Source of the DNA: Betaproteobacteria bacterium
Lineage (GTDB): Bacteria; Pseudomonadota; Gammaproteobacteria; Burkholderiales; Burkholderiaceae_C
Length of the DNA: 64,000 nucleotides
Direction: 5' to 3'
Assembly: GCA_016716535.1 (NCBI GenBank)
Contig: JADJWD010000006.1
Location: forward strand, 248,001 to 312,000
Part shown: positions 1 through 10,700 of the stretch, piece after piece
Position numbering within the stretch: position 1 is the first letter of the stretch
How the letters are laid out: the number at the start of each line of letters is the position of its first letter
Made by a program: the position numbers and the translations under genes
Notes under the pieces: generated by a model
Told to the model about the DNA's origin: nothing
The model's database searches: none
Seen by the model: the letters and a program-made list of their open reading frames with translations, nothing else

Positions 1-968
1 GCGGCGAGCAGCAGCACGCCGCCGGCCAGCGCCGACAGCGCCAGCAGCGCCGAGTGCGCCACAGTGACCCAACGCCGCACGAGATGCGGCGCGACGAGGC
101 CGACGAAGGCGACGAGCCCCGCCTGCGCCACCGCGCAGCCGGTACACAGCGCCAGCAGAGCCAGCAGCAGCAGCCGCAGCCGCGGCACCGGCAGGCCGAG
201 GCTCGCGGCGGTGGCCTCGCCGAGCACGAGGGCATCGAGCACCCGCGCGACGCGCATGGCCAGCGGCAGCGCCAGCGCCAGCACCGCGGCGAGCGCCGCG
301 ACGCTGCCCCAGCCGAGGAAGCTCGTGCTGCCGAGCAGGAACACCTGGCGCGCGCGCAGCGCCTCGGGCGACAGCAGCGCCAGCAGGTCGGCAACGGCCG
401 TCAGCACGACGCCGACGATGACGCCGGCCAGCAGCAGCACCATCGGCCGCGCCGCGCCGCGCGCCAGCACGAGCGTCAACGACACGCCGACGAGCGCGCC
501 GCCGAAGGCCGCGCCGACCAGGCCCAGACGCAGCAGCGCGCCCGAGGTCGCGAGGCCGAGCGTGGCGCCGAAGAGACCACTCGCCGCGAGCACCGCCATC
601 ACGCCGAGCCCCGCGCCGGCCGCGGTACCGAGCAGAAACGGGTCGGCGAGCGGGTTGCGAAAGAGCCCCTGCGCGATCGCGCCGGCCAGCCCGAGCAGCG
701 CGCCGACGCCGAACGCGCCGAGCGTCCGCGGCGCGCGCACCGCGGCGATCAGATCGGCTTCGGCGCGCCAAGCGAACGAGAAGCCCTCGGCACCGGCGGC
801 GAGGCCGAGCACGGTGAGCAGCAACGCGGCGAGCGTCAGCGCGAGGGCGAGGCGGACGGGCGCCGTGCTCGTCGCGTTCATCGGATTCACTGCGCTGCTC
901 AGGTTCATCGCGCCATTCGCACTCACCGCGTTGGCCGCGCTCGTCGAATGAAGCAAGGGCGTCGACAT
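1..968 (-). CDS. btuC: Vitamin B12 ABC transporter permease BtuC, partial (3' end outside window)
   Basis: FecCD-family inner-membrane permease, expected to carry cobalamin from BtuF across the cytoplasmic membrane. Translating the minus strand from ATG at 968 gives an uninterrupted frame of 322 codons to the window edge, with many hydrophobic segments. Family motifs are visible: NPLADPFLLGTAAGAGLGV in the middle and QAGLVAFVGLVAPHLVRR near the edge, the cytoplasmic loop that contacts the ATPase. The first 35 residues are not hydrophobic, so the true start may be an internal ATG (residue 21 or 30). It lies 21 bases after btuF in the same direction and completes a btuB-btuF-btuC operon behind a B12 riboswitch. 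Substrate assignment rests on that context, because FecCD permeases for haem and siderophores look similar. Confidence 0.85.
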   Translation of the reverse strand, partial: MSTPLLHSTSAANAVSANGAMNLSSAVNPMNATSTAPVRLALALTLAALLLTVLGLAAGAEGFSFAWRAEADLIAAVRAPRTLGAFGVGALLGLAGAIAQGLFRNPLADPFLLGTAAGAGLGVMAVLAASGLFGATLGLATSGALLRLGLVGAAFGGALVGVSLTLVLARGAARPMVLLLAGVIVGVVLTAVADLLALLSPEALRARQVFLLGSTSFLGWGSVAALAAVLALALPLAMRVARVLDALVLGEATAASLGLPVPRLRLLLLALLALCTGCAVAQAGLVAFVGLVAPHLVRRWVTVAHSALLALSALAGGVLLLA

Positions 969-989
969 GGCTTCGCGCACCTCGACTGC

Positions 990-1955
990 TCAGCGCGGCG
1001 CCGCCGCCGCCAGCCGTTGCAGGCAATCGACCAGCACATCGGCCGCTTCGGCCAACCGCGGGCCCGAGCGCACGAGCGTGTCCCATTGCCCCGGTGCCAG
1101 CGCGCAGGTGCGGCCCTCGCGCAGCGCCGGCAATTGTGCCCAGCCGGGGCGCGCCGGCATCTCGGCCAGCACGGCCGCCGGCGCGACGATCAACTCGGGC
1201 TGCGCGCGCAGCACCCACTCCGGGTTCAACTGCGGAAAGGCGCCGAGCGACGCCGGCACGATGTTCGCCAGGCCCAGCCGCGCGAGGAGCGCGCCGACGA
1301 ACGACGCCTCGCCGGCCGCGAACGGCGCGCCGGCCACTTCGACGTAGACGCGCCGGCCGCGCAGCGCGGCAGGCACGCGCGCCGCGGCGGCGGCGATGCG
1401 GGCATCGAGCCGCTGCCACAGGCGCGCGCCGGCATGGTGATCACCCAGCGCCTGGCCGATGACGGCGGCGACGCGCCGCGCGTCTTCGAGCGACTGCGGA
1501 ATCAGCATGGCCACCGGCAGCCCGAGTGATTCGAGCCGCTCGATCAGCCGCGGCGCATTCGCCACCAGCACGAGGTCCGGCGCGAGCGCGACGATGCGCT
1601 CGACCTGCGCGTCCTCGAGCCCGCCGAGCTTGGGCAGCGCGCGCACGCTGTCGGGCCAGTTCGAGTAGCGGTCGGTGCCGACCAGGCGCGCACAAGCGCC
1701 GAGTTCGCAGACGGTTTCGGTGAGCGACGGGAGCAGCGAGACGATGCGGGTGGCCGGGGCGCGCAGGGTGAAGCGGCGGTGGCGGTCGTCGGTGAGGGTG
1801 ATGGGGGTCGGGGAGGGGCCCTTCGAACCCTCAGGGCGAACCGGGACGGTCTGAGCGAGAACGGGATGCGCAGGGAACAGGCTCGCGGCGATAACCGCGA
1901 ACGCAGCCGCCGCAGCCAACACACGCCCTTGCGCCGCCCCGCCCCACCCCACCAT
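990..1955 (-). CDS. btuF: Periplasmic cobalamin-binding protein BtuF
   Basis: Substrate-binding protein (321 aa) of the cobalamin ABC importer, acting in the periplasm. A signal peptide occupies roughly residues 1-35, ending PAHPVLAQ. The mature part has the class III binding-protein pattern: RIVSLLPSLTETVCELG at the start of the first lobe, LGGLEDAQVERIVALAPDLV in the middle, and a second lobe ending in a helical tail. The ATG at 1955-1953 overlaps the btuB stop (TCAT on the plus strand), so the two genes are translationally coupled. Just after the predicted cleavage site is an in-frame insert, VPVRPEGSKG, encoded by a dispersed REP-like repeat (annotated separately). It could bind another corrinoid or siderophore, but the riboswitch-led operon points to B12. 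Confidence 0.88.
   Translation of the reverse strand: MVGWGGAAQGRVLAAAAAFAVIAASLFPAHPVLAQTVPVRPEGSKGPSPTPITLTDDRHRRFTLRAPATRIVSLLPSLTETVCELGACARLVGTDRYSNWPDSVRALPKLGGLEDAQVERIVALAPDLVLVANAPRLIERLESLGLPVAMLIPQSLEDARRVAAVIGQALGDHHAGARLWQRLDARIAAAAARVPAALRGRRVYVEVAGAPFAAGEASFVGALLARLGLANIVPASLGAFPQLNPEWVLRAQPELIVAPAAVLAEMPARPGWAQLPALREGRTCALAPGQWDTLVRSGPRLAEAADVLVDCLQRLAAAAPR
1815..1846. repeat. REP-like dispersed repeat inside btuF
   Basis: On the plus strand the block GCCCTTCGA-ACCC-TCAGGGCGAAC is nearly the half-element GCCCTTCGA-N5-TCAGGGCGAAC that is scattered in intergenic regions of many proteobacteria. Here it lies inside the btuF reading frame, just after the signal peptide. Read on the minus strand it gives VRPEGSKG, a typical translation of this repeat. 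It adds a short hydrophilic linker without breaking the frame. Assignment to the repeat family is from memory of the motif. Confidence 0.6.
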
Positions 1956-4027
1956 CAGAACCCTCCCTGCCAGCGCACCACCACCCACGCCTGACGGCCT
2001 AGCGCCTGATACCCGAGCAGCGGCTCGACATCGCGATCGGTCGCGTTCAACAGCTTGGCTTGCACCTCGACCCCCTCGGCCCACGCGAACAGCGGCAGCG
2101 CGGCCGGCCGCCAACGCGCAATGAGATCGAGCGTCGTATACGAAGGCAGCCGCGCGCCGAAATCCAGCCTCGAGCCGACGTGCACGACTTCGGCGCCGGC
2201 GCGCACGGCCCCCGGCAGGTACTGCTCGAAGGCGAGACTCGCCTGCCACTCGGCGCGGCGCGGCAGCGGCTGGCCGGTGGCGCGGTCGGTGGCGTCGAGC
2301 CACTCGAGGCGCCCTCGCACGTCGCCGCCGCCGGCCGCGGCCCAGCGCCAGCGGCCGTCCAGGCTCACGCCTTGCAGCCGCGCGCGCTGCACGTTGGCCG
2401 CGCAGCCGAAGCTGTATGCCGGATCCGGCGGGCAGCGCGTCGCGTCGGGCTCGTAGCCGATCAGGTCGCGCAGGTCGTTGCGGAACCACGTCAAGCCGCC
2501 GTCGACCGCGGCGCCGCGCCAGTCGATGCCGAACTCGATGCTCGTGCCCTTCTCGGGCCGGATCGTCGCCACGCCGTAGCCCGGGTAGACGAGGTCGTTG
2601 AAGCTCGGCGCGCGAAAGCTCGTGCCGGCGAGCGCGCGCAGCGACCACGGCGAGCCCTCGCCACCCACGCCGAGCAGCGGCCAGCGCACGCCGAGCCGCC
2701 CGGTCGTGTGCTCGCCGTACGCCGTGTTGCGGTCGCTGCGGACTTCCGCCTGCACCGCCAGCGGCAGCGCCGCCGGCACGCCGGGCAGCGCGCCGGCGTA
2801 AGCCAGCACCGCGGCGCGGTTGCGCCGCTTTGCGTCGGCGGCGTAGTCGGTGCTGCGGCCGGTCTCGTCGACCTGCTCGAGCGCCATGGTGAGCTGGCCG
2901 CGGCCGCCATCGTTGCCATCGCCGCCCGCACTGCCGTTCGCGACCGCGCGGCTGAGCTGGATGCTCGCCTGCTCGCGCGCCGTCGCAAAGCGGCTCGTCA
3001 GCGCCGCGCCGCTGACGCTGCGGCTCGATTCGTCGGCGGCGCGCGCGCTCAGCGTCCACAACGGCGCGACCGCGCCGCGGTAGTCGAGCGCGACGCGCTC
3101 GTTGCGCGTGCGGTTGCGGAAGTCGCCGTTCGCATCGGGCGCGAAGGTCGGCGGCGCGAATTCGGTGCCGTCGTACTGGTTGTCGAGCCGCCCGCCGTAG
3201 AGCGCGAGGCCGACGCGGTGGCCGGCGGCCGGGGTGTAGCCGACACGCGCCGAGGCCGAGCGGCGCGAATAACCGTCGTCGTCGGCATTGAAGCCGCCGA
3301 ATGGGTCGCCGGCGCGCAGCGCGCTCGTGCCGCGCTGCCGCTCGCCGGCGAGCGCCGCGCCGAGGTCGAAGGCACCCACGCGGCCCTCGGCGGCGAGCGA
3401 GCCTTCACGCGCGCCGTAGCTGCCGGCGGCGGCGCGCAGCGAGAGCATCGGCGCCGCAGACGCGCCAGCGCGCCGCGTGACGACGTGCACGACGCCACCC
3501 AGCGCATCGGCGCCGTAGAGGCTCGAGCCCGGGCCACGCAGCACTTCGACGCGCTCGATGCCGGCCAGCGACAGCGTGTCGAGTTCGGGCGTGCCGAGCG
3601 TCGCCGAGCCGACGCGCACGCCGTCGATCAGGAGGAGCGTCTGCCCGCGCGAGGCGCCGCGGATCGACAGGCCCGCACTTTGACCCGGGCCGCCGTTGCG
3701 CAGGATCTGCAGCCCGGCTTCGCGCCGCAGCAGGTCCTCGAGTGAATCGGCGCCCGAGGCGCGGATGCGTTCTGCGTTGATCACCACGACATCGGCGGCC
3801 ACCTGGTGCGCGGCCAGCGGCTCACGGCTGCCGGTGACGACGATAGGCGTGATCGGCGTGATCGGCGTGATCGGCGCACTCTGCGGCTGCGCCTGCGCGC
3901 CGCTACTGATGCCAACGGTCACCGCCGCGGCGAACAAATGAGAAGACGCGAAAGAAGCGAAGGAACGGAGAGAGACGCGCGCAAGCCGCTGCCACGAGCG
4001 TGGTCGCATCGAACAACAAGAGAACAT
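1955..4027 (-). CDS. btuB: TonB-dependent vitamin B12 receptor BtuB
   Basis: Outer-membrane TonB-dependent receptor of 690 aa, expected to import cobalamin. After a signal sequence of about 44 residues comes a TonB-box-like segment, PIVVTGSREP. The plug domain follows (INAERIRASGADSLEDLLRR, then IRGASRGQTLLLIDGVRVG and VEVLRGPGSSLYGADALGGV), and then a beta-barrel ending in an aromatic residue (RWQGGF). The start at 4027 is chosen over the internal ATG at 4009 because the signal peptide is more complete; neither has a strong ribosome site. It is the first gene of btuB-btuF-btuC, and a cobalamin riboswitch lies about 170 bases upstream, which identifies the ligand. Three ITP repeats precede the TonB box (annotated separately). 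Confidence 0.9.
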   Translation of the reverse strand: MFSCCSMRPRSWQRLARVSLRSFASFASSHLFAAAVTVGISSGAQAQPQSAPITPITPITPIVVTGSREPLAAHQVAADVVVINAERIRASGADSLEDLLRREAGLQILRNGGPGQSAGLSIRGASRGQTLLLIDGVRVGSATLGTPELDTLSLAGIERVEVLRGPGSSLYGADALGGVVHVVTRRAGASAAPMLSLRAAAGSYGAREGSLAAEGRVGAFDLGAALAGERQRGTSALRAGDPFGGFNADDDGYSRRSASARVGYTPAAGHRVGLALYGGRLDNQYDGTEFAPPTFAPDANGDFRNRTRNERVALDYRGAVAPLWTLSARAADESSRSVSGAALTSRFATAREQASIQLSRAVANGSAGGDGNDGGRGQLTMALEQVDETGRSTDYAADAKRRNRAAVLAYAGALPGVPAALPLAVQAEVRSDRNTAYGEHTTGRLGVRWPLLGVGGEGSPWSLRALAGTSFRAPSFNDLVYPGYGVATIRPEKGTSIEFGIDWRGAAVDGGLTWFRNDLRDLIGYEPDATRCPPDPAYSFGCAANVQRARLQGVSLDGRWRWAAAGGGDVRGRLEWLDATDRATGQPLPRRAEWQASLAFEQYLPGAVRAGAEVVHVGSRLDFGARLPSYTTLDLIARWRPAALPLFAWAEGVEVQAKLLNATDRDVEPLLGYQALGRQAWVVVRWQGGF
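3842..3877. repeat. Nine-base tandem repeat before the btuB TonB box
   Basis: The unit GATCGGCGT occurs in about three and a half consecutive copies on the plus strand. In btuB it encodes ITPITPITPI between the signal peptide and the TonB box. The unit is a multiple of three, so copy-number changes would alter only the linker length. Confidence 0.8.
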
Positions 4028-4194
4028 CAGGAAGCCCCGACAAAGCCGCACGCCCCGTGCGGCATGGCCATTCACGCCAGCGCGTGCGGTGAGGTCGATC
4101 GGGCCTGCGGCGGGGCCGGTGGTGGTGCGGATGCGCACCCTGGGCGGCCTGCCAGCGGGCACGCCGCCGTCCGCAGCGTTGGCTCCCATTGCAC

Positions 4195-4430
4195 GACGAG
4201 GCCGGTATCCGGGCTTGCGAGTGGCCGGCGGGACACAAACGAACGTCTTCGCCGGCAAGCGCGCCGCGCCTTCCCAGGCCGCTTCACATGAAGTGAAACG
4301 CCCCAGTGGCTGCGTGTGCGACACGCTCCTCGCTGACCGTTGCGGGGGCAGCGCCGGCTTGGCCACGCGAACGAACGTCCTTTCGCGCGGCGCACCGACT
4401 TCCCGTTCAACCCGTCACCTCGCGCTGGAG
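4195..4430 (-). promoter_or_regulatory. Cobalamin (adenosylcobalamin) riboswitch of the btuBFC operon
   Basis: The minus strand upstream of btuB shows the conserved cobalamin-riboswitch elements in order. GGTGACGGG...GAACGGGAAG...CGGTG lies near 4425-4385, then the hallmark GCTGCCCCCGCAACGGT near 4340, then GCCACTGG near 4310, CCTGGGAAGGCG near 4280, and a terminal B12 box AAGCCCGGATACCGGCC ending near 4199. With high B12 this element would block btuB expression, as known for the family. About 170 bases separate the B12 box from the btuB ATG, enough for an expression platform. I saw no clear terminator, so control may act on translation. Confidence 0.95.
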
Positions 4431-4481
4431 ACTTCGGGCACCTGGTGCAAGCGGCGCCATCTTAGCCCACACCTCGCACGG

Positions 4482-4510
4482 GCCTTGCCGCCGAGGTCGG
4501 TCGATATACT
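4482..4510 (+). promoter_or_regulatory. Putative promoter of pyrG
   Basis: A good -10 match, TATACT at 4505-4510, stands out in the GC-rich gap upstream of pyrG. The best -35-like hexamer, TTGCCG at 4485-4490, is only 14 bases upstream, and a 17-base spacing gives only GCCTTG. The leader to the pyrG ATG would be about 68 bases. It is divergent from the btuB riboswitch. Confidence 0.35.
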
Positions 4511-4583
4511 CGCGCTTTACCACCAGGGCTCACATGTGCAGTGCCTTCAATCTGCGAAGGCGCGGCGCCACGGGCCGGCTGCA

Positions 4584-6248
<1,665 letters not shown>

Positions 6249-6267
6249 GGCCGCAAGGAGTCGCGCG

Positions 6268-7125
6268 ATGAAGCTCTGCGGCTTCGACGTCGGCCTCGAC
6301 CGGCCGTTCTTCCTGATCTCCGGCCCCTGTGTCGTCGAGAGCGAACAGCTCCAGATGGATGTCGCCGGGCGCCTGAAGGAGATGACGGCCGCTTTAGGCA
6401 TCCCGTTCATCTTCAAGAGCAGCTACGACAAGGCCAACCGCTCCAGCGGCACGAGCTTTCGCGGCCCGGGCATGGACAAGGGCCTCGAGATCCTCGCCAA
6501 GGTCAAGCGCACGCTGAACGTGCCGGTGCTGACCGATGTGCACGACGAAGCGCAAGTGGCCGAAGTGGCCGCCGTGGTCGACGTGCTGCAGACGCCGGCG
6601 TTCCTGTGCCGGCAGACCGATTTCATCCGCGCCGTGGCGCAAAGCGGCAAGCCGGTCAACATCAAGAAGGGCCAGTTCCTCGCGCCGCACGACATGAAGA
6701 ACGTCATCGACAAGGCCCGCGCCGCCGCGCGCGAGAAGGGCCTGCCCGAAGACAGCTTCATGGCCTGCGAGCGTGGCGCGAGCTTCGGCTACAACAACCT
6801 CGTCTCCGACATGCGCAGCCTCGCGATCATGCGCGAGACGGGCGCGCCGGTCGTCTTCGACGCCACGCACAGCGTGCAGTTGCCCGGTGGCCAGGGCACG
6901 AGCAGCGGCGGCCAGCGCGAGTTCGTGCCGGTGCTGTCGCGCGCGGCCATCGCGGTGGGCATCGCCGGCGTCTTCATGGAGACGCACCCCGACCCGGCCA
7001 ACGCGCTCTCGGACGGGCCGAACGCCGTGCCGCTCGTGCACATGCGCGCGCTGCTCGAGCAGCTCGTCGCGCTCGACCGCGTCGTCAAGCAGCAGCCGTT
7101 GCTCGAGAACGATTTCACCTGTTGA
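6268..7125 (+). CDS. kdsA: 3-deoxy-D-manno-octulosonate 8-phosphate synthase KdsA
   Basis: Condenses arabinose 5-phosphate with phosphoenolpyruvate to KDO-8-phosphate for lipopolysaccharide inner core. The 285-aa length is usual. Motifs include FKSSYDKANRSSGTSFRGPG, LTDVHDEAQV, CRQTDFI, ACERGASFGYNNLVSDMR and the C-terminal ETHPDPANALSDGP. Residue 21 is Cys (ISGPCVVES), where the metal-independent E. coli enzyme has Asn; Cys there marks the metal-dependent class known from Aquifex. An AAGGAG site sits about 8 bases before the ATG. It lies between pyrG and a DUF1330 gene. Confidence 0.97.
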   Translation: MKLCGFDVGLDRPFFLISGPCVVESEQLQMDVAGRLKEMTAALGIPFIFKSSYDKANRSSGTSFRGPGMDKGLEILAKVKRTLNVPVLTDVHDEAQVAEVAAVVDVLQTPAFLCRQTDFIRAVAQSGKPVNIKKGQFLAPHDMKNVIDKARAAAREKGLPEDSFMACERGASFGYNNLVSDMRSLAIMRETGAPVVFDATHSVQLPGGQGTSSGGQREFVPVLSRAAIAVGIAGVFMETHPDPANALSDGPNAVPLVHMRALLEQLVALDRVVKQQPLLENDFTC

Positions 7126-7152
7126 CCGACTGACTCCCTGCCGGAGCCCCCG

Positions 7153-7458
7153 ATGCCTGTCGCCTACATCGTCGTCGAATCGAAAATCTCCGATCCCGAG
7201 CAGTTCAAGAAGTACATGGCGGCGGCCCCCGAGGTGGTGAAGTCGTTCGGCGGCGAGTACCTCGTGCGTGGCGGGCGGCTGGAGGTGCTGGAGGGCACCT
7301 GGCAGCCGCCGCGCATGACGGTGCTGCGCTACCCGAGCTACGAAGCGGCCAAGGCGATGTACGACAGCCCGGCCTACGTCGCGGCGCGCAAGCTCCGCGC
7401 CGGCGCGACGGCGGTGTTCAACATGGTGCTGGTCGAGGGCGTCGACGCCCCGGTCTGA
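7153..7458 (+). CDS. DUF1330 family protein
   Basis: Small soluble protein of 101 aa with the DUF1330 dimeric alpha-beta-barrel pattern: AYIVVESKISDPEQFKKYM at the start, FGGEYLVRGG in the middle, and YPSYEAAKAMYDSPAY towards the end. No enzymatic activity is established for the family, and none is inferred. It sits between kdsA and eno with short spacers and a GGAG site before its ATG, so it is probably co-transcribed with them. Confidence 0.88.
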   Translation: MPVAYIVVESKISDPEQFKKYMAAAPEVVKSFGGEYLVRGGRLEVLEGTWQPPRMTVLRYPSYEAAKAMYDSPAYVAARKLRAGATAVFNMVLVEGVDAPV

Positions 7459-7505
7459 ACTGCGAAGGTTTCAACTTCAACTCCAAGACACAAGGAAGAC
7501 CCCAC

Positions 7506-8804
<1,299 letters not shown>

Positions 8805-8838
8805 GGCGCGGGCACCGAGCGCCAGGCGCTGAACCGCG

Positions 8839-9222
8839 ATGCGCTGGCCGTGGTCGACGATCGCGCTGACTGCCGCGGTGGTGGCGGTGCAGGCCGACCT
8901 GTGGCTGGCGCCGAGCAACATGCGCCAGGTGTTCACGCTCGAGCGGCAGCTCGCCGAGCAGCTCGCCGTCAACGCCGCCGCCGAGGAGCGCAACCAGCGC
9001 ACGATCGCCGAACTGGCCGACCTGAAGGAAGGCCTCGAGATGGTCGAGGAGAAGGCGCGCCGCGAACTCGGCATGGTGCGCGCCGACGAGATCCTCGTGC
9101 AGTACACGCGCCGGCCGGCCGTCGCAGGCCAGGCCGGGGCTGCACCGTCCGCCGGCGCGGCCCCCGGCGCATCGGCTGTGCCGGCCGCGGCCAGCGCCGG
9201 CACCGGCCCGCGCACGCCCTGA
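8839..9222 (+). CDS. ftsB: Cell division protein FtsB
   Basis: Bitopic septal protein that forms the FtsQLB complex in the inner membrane. One transmembrane segment lies at about residues 5-25, followed by a coiled coil (ERQLAEQLAVNAAAEERNQR) and the conserved LKEGLEMVEEKARRELGMV with its DEILVQY ending. At 127 aa it is longer than the E. coli protein (about 103) because of an Ala/Gly/Pro-rich tail after residue 92, which looks disordered. It directly follows eno, the usual proteobacterial position. Confidence 0.92.
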   Translation: MRWPWSTIALTAAVVAVQADLWLAPSNMRQVFTLERQLAEQLAVNAAAEERNQRTIAELADLKEGLEMVEEKARRELGMVRADEILVQYTRRPAVAGQAGAAPSAGAAPGASAVPAAASAGTGPRTP

Positions 9223-9236
9223 ACCGGGTCGCCTGA

Positions 9237-9893
9237 ATGGACACCGGCGCGCTGCCGGCGCTGCCGGCGCTGCTGGACGTGGCGCGCCCGCTGCTGGCGG
9301 CCGCCTTCACGCTCTGGGGCAGCCCGGTCACCTGGCTCGAGCTCGTTGCCGTCGTGCTGTCGCTGGCGATGGTGGCGGCCAACATGCGCGTCAACCCGGT
9401 CGGCTGGCCGCTGGCGATCGCCTCGTCGCTGCTCTACGCGCTGCTGTTTGCCGACAGCCGCCTTTATGGCGAGGCGCTGCTGCAGTTCTTCTTCGTCGCC
9501 GTTGCGTTCTGGGGCTGGTGGCAGTGGCTGCGCGGCCGCGGCGATGACGGAAGCAAGCTGCGCGTGCACCGCCTTTCGGCACGCGGCCTCGCGCTGCTCG
9601 CCGCCGGCATCGCCATCGCCTGGCCGCTGGCCGGCGCGCTGCTCGACCGCGCCACCGACAGCGACGTGCCCTACCTCGACGCGCTGGCCACCGTCGCCAG
9701 CGTTGCCGGCCAGATCCTGCTGGGCCGCAAGCTCATCGAGAACTGGCTCGTCTGGCTCGCCGTCAACGTCTTCAGCGTCGGCCTCTTCGCGTTCAAGGCG
9801 CTGTGGCTGACGGCGGCGCTGTATGCGCTGTTCGCGGTGTTGTCGGTGGCGGGGTGGCGAGCGTGGGCGCGGGTGGCCGCCCAGGCGGCGTGA
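9237..9893 (+). CDS. pnuC: Nicotinamide riboside transporter PnuC
   Basis: Inner-membrane vitamin facilitator of 218 aa with about seven hydrophobic segments. Family motifs are WLELVAVVLSLAMVAANMRV, the Trp-rich FFVAVAFWGWWQW, and GRKLIENWLVWLAVN near the C-terminus. PnuC proteins bring in nicotinamide riboside, which is trapped by phosphorylation. A matching NadR-like kinase gene lies at 19541-20269 on the same strand, but 9.6 kb of signalling genes separate the two. Only 14 bases separate it from ftsB. Confidence 0.93.
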   Translation: MDTGALPALPALLDVARPLLAAAFTLWGSPVTWLELVAVVLSLAMVAANMRVNPVGWPLAIASSLLYALLFADSRLYGEALLQFFFVAVAFWGWWQWLRGRGDDGSKLRVHRLSARGLALLAAGIAIAWPLAGALLDRATDSDVPYLDALATVASVAGQILLGRKLIENWLVWLAVNVFSVGLFAFKALWLTAALYALFAVLSVAGWRAWARVAAQAA

Positions 9894-9909
9894 TCAGAGG
9901 AGCTGGCGG

Positions 9910-10065
9910 TTACTCATCGTGCGTCCACATGCGAAGCACGCGAACAACGCGCTCTTTGCTGAAGACTTCATACACGAGCCGATTGTGGATGTTGATCCGC
10001 CGCGAGTAGGCTCCGGCGAGGTCGCCAACAAGCTCACGCGTACCCTTCTCGGCGCCCCTCACGGC
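9910..10065 (-). pseudogene. Remnant of a YoeB/Txe-type mRNA interferase toxin (C-terminal part only)
   Basis: A minus-strand frame ending at TAA (9912-9910) encodes about 51 residues matching the C-terminal half of YoeB/Txe toxins: KGTRELVGDLAGAYSRRIN then HNRLVYEV and VVRVLRMWTHDE. The family is about 85-90 aa, and the N-terminal half is absent; an in-frame TGA stands at 10068-10066, where the response-regulator gene overlaps. The usual C-terminal His-Tyr pair reads His-Asp here, so a catalytic Tyr is also lost. No antitoxin gene is recognisable upstream. Most likely a decayed toxin-antitoxin locus. Confidence 0.75.
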
Positions 10066-10700
10066 TCATCCACATCGATCAACCCCTCCCTGATCGCCCA
10101 CCTCACCAGCGCCGCGATGTCGCTCAAGCCGAGCTTGGCCATGAGCCGGCTGCGGTAGGTGTCCACCGTCTTCGGCGACAGGTGCAGCGCCTCGCCGATG
10201 GCGGAGCTGGATGCGCCGCGGGCCACCATCAGCAGGATCTGCCGCTCGCGCGGCGAGAGGGTGTCGGCGCCGCTGGCCGACGCGCCGGCGGTCAGCACGC
10301 CGGCGGCGAATTCGGAGGCCTGCGGGCACAGGTAGCGCCGGTCCTGCGCCACGGCGTCGATGGCGGCCAGCAGTTCGACGCTCGGCGAGCCCTTCAGCAG
10401 ATAGCCCTTGGCGCCCAGCCGCAGCGCCTCGGCCACGTGGCGCGGCTGGATCGACATCGTCAGCACCACCACGCGCACCGGCAGCTGGCGGTGCTGCATT
10501 TCCGCCAGCAGCTCGAAGCCCGAGCGCAGCCCCAGGTGCAGGTCGACGAGCGCCACCTCCGGCGTCAGGCGCGCCATGTCGGCCAGTGCCGGCGTCGGCC
10601 CGGCGGCCTCGCCCACCACCTCGTGGCCGGCAGCCTCCAGCACGACGCGCAGACCGTCGCGCACGATCGCGTGGTCATCGACGAGATAGATCCGGCTCAT
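10059..10700 (-). CDS. NarL/FixJ-type response regulator
   Basis: Cytoplasmic two-component DNA-binding regulator, 213 aa. The receiver domain (about 1-118) has acidic residues in YLVDDH, phospho-acceptor Asp53 (VALVDLHLG), Thr in VVLTMS and Lys in GYLLKGS. The LuxR-type HTH (about 145-205) reads LSPRERQILLMVARGASSSA then LSPKTVDTYRSRLMAKLGLS. The start ATG (10700-10698) lies 26 bases inside the end of the upstream kinase gene, so the two form a coupled kinase-regulator pair. Target genes are unknown; candidates include the divergent HD-GYP operon. Confidence 0.93.
   Translation of the reverse strand: MSRIYLVDDHAIVRDGLRVVLEAAGHEVVGEAAGPTPALADMARLTPEVALVDLHLGLRSGFELLAEMQHRQLPVRVVVLTMSIQPRHVAEALRLGAKGYLLKGSPSVELLAAIDAVAQDRRYLCPQASEFAAGVLTAGASASGADTLSPRERQILLMVARGASSSAIGEALHLSPKTVDTYRSRLMAKLGLSDIAALVRWAIREGLIDVDEP

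Noticed and set aside
54..1529. Long Arg/Gln-rich plus-strand reading frame over btuC/btuF
   Set aside because: Antisense shadow in GC-rich DNA; composition is low-complexity, and the minus strand encodes clear BtuC and BtuF motifs.
1955..4027. TonB receptor for a siderophore
   Set aside because: A cobalamin riboswitch precedes it and BtuF/BtuC follow, which fixes B12 as the likely ligand.
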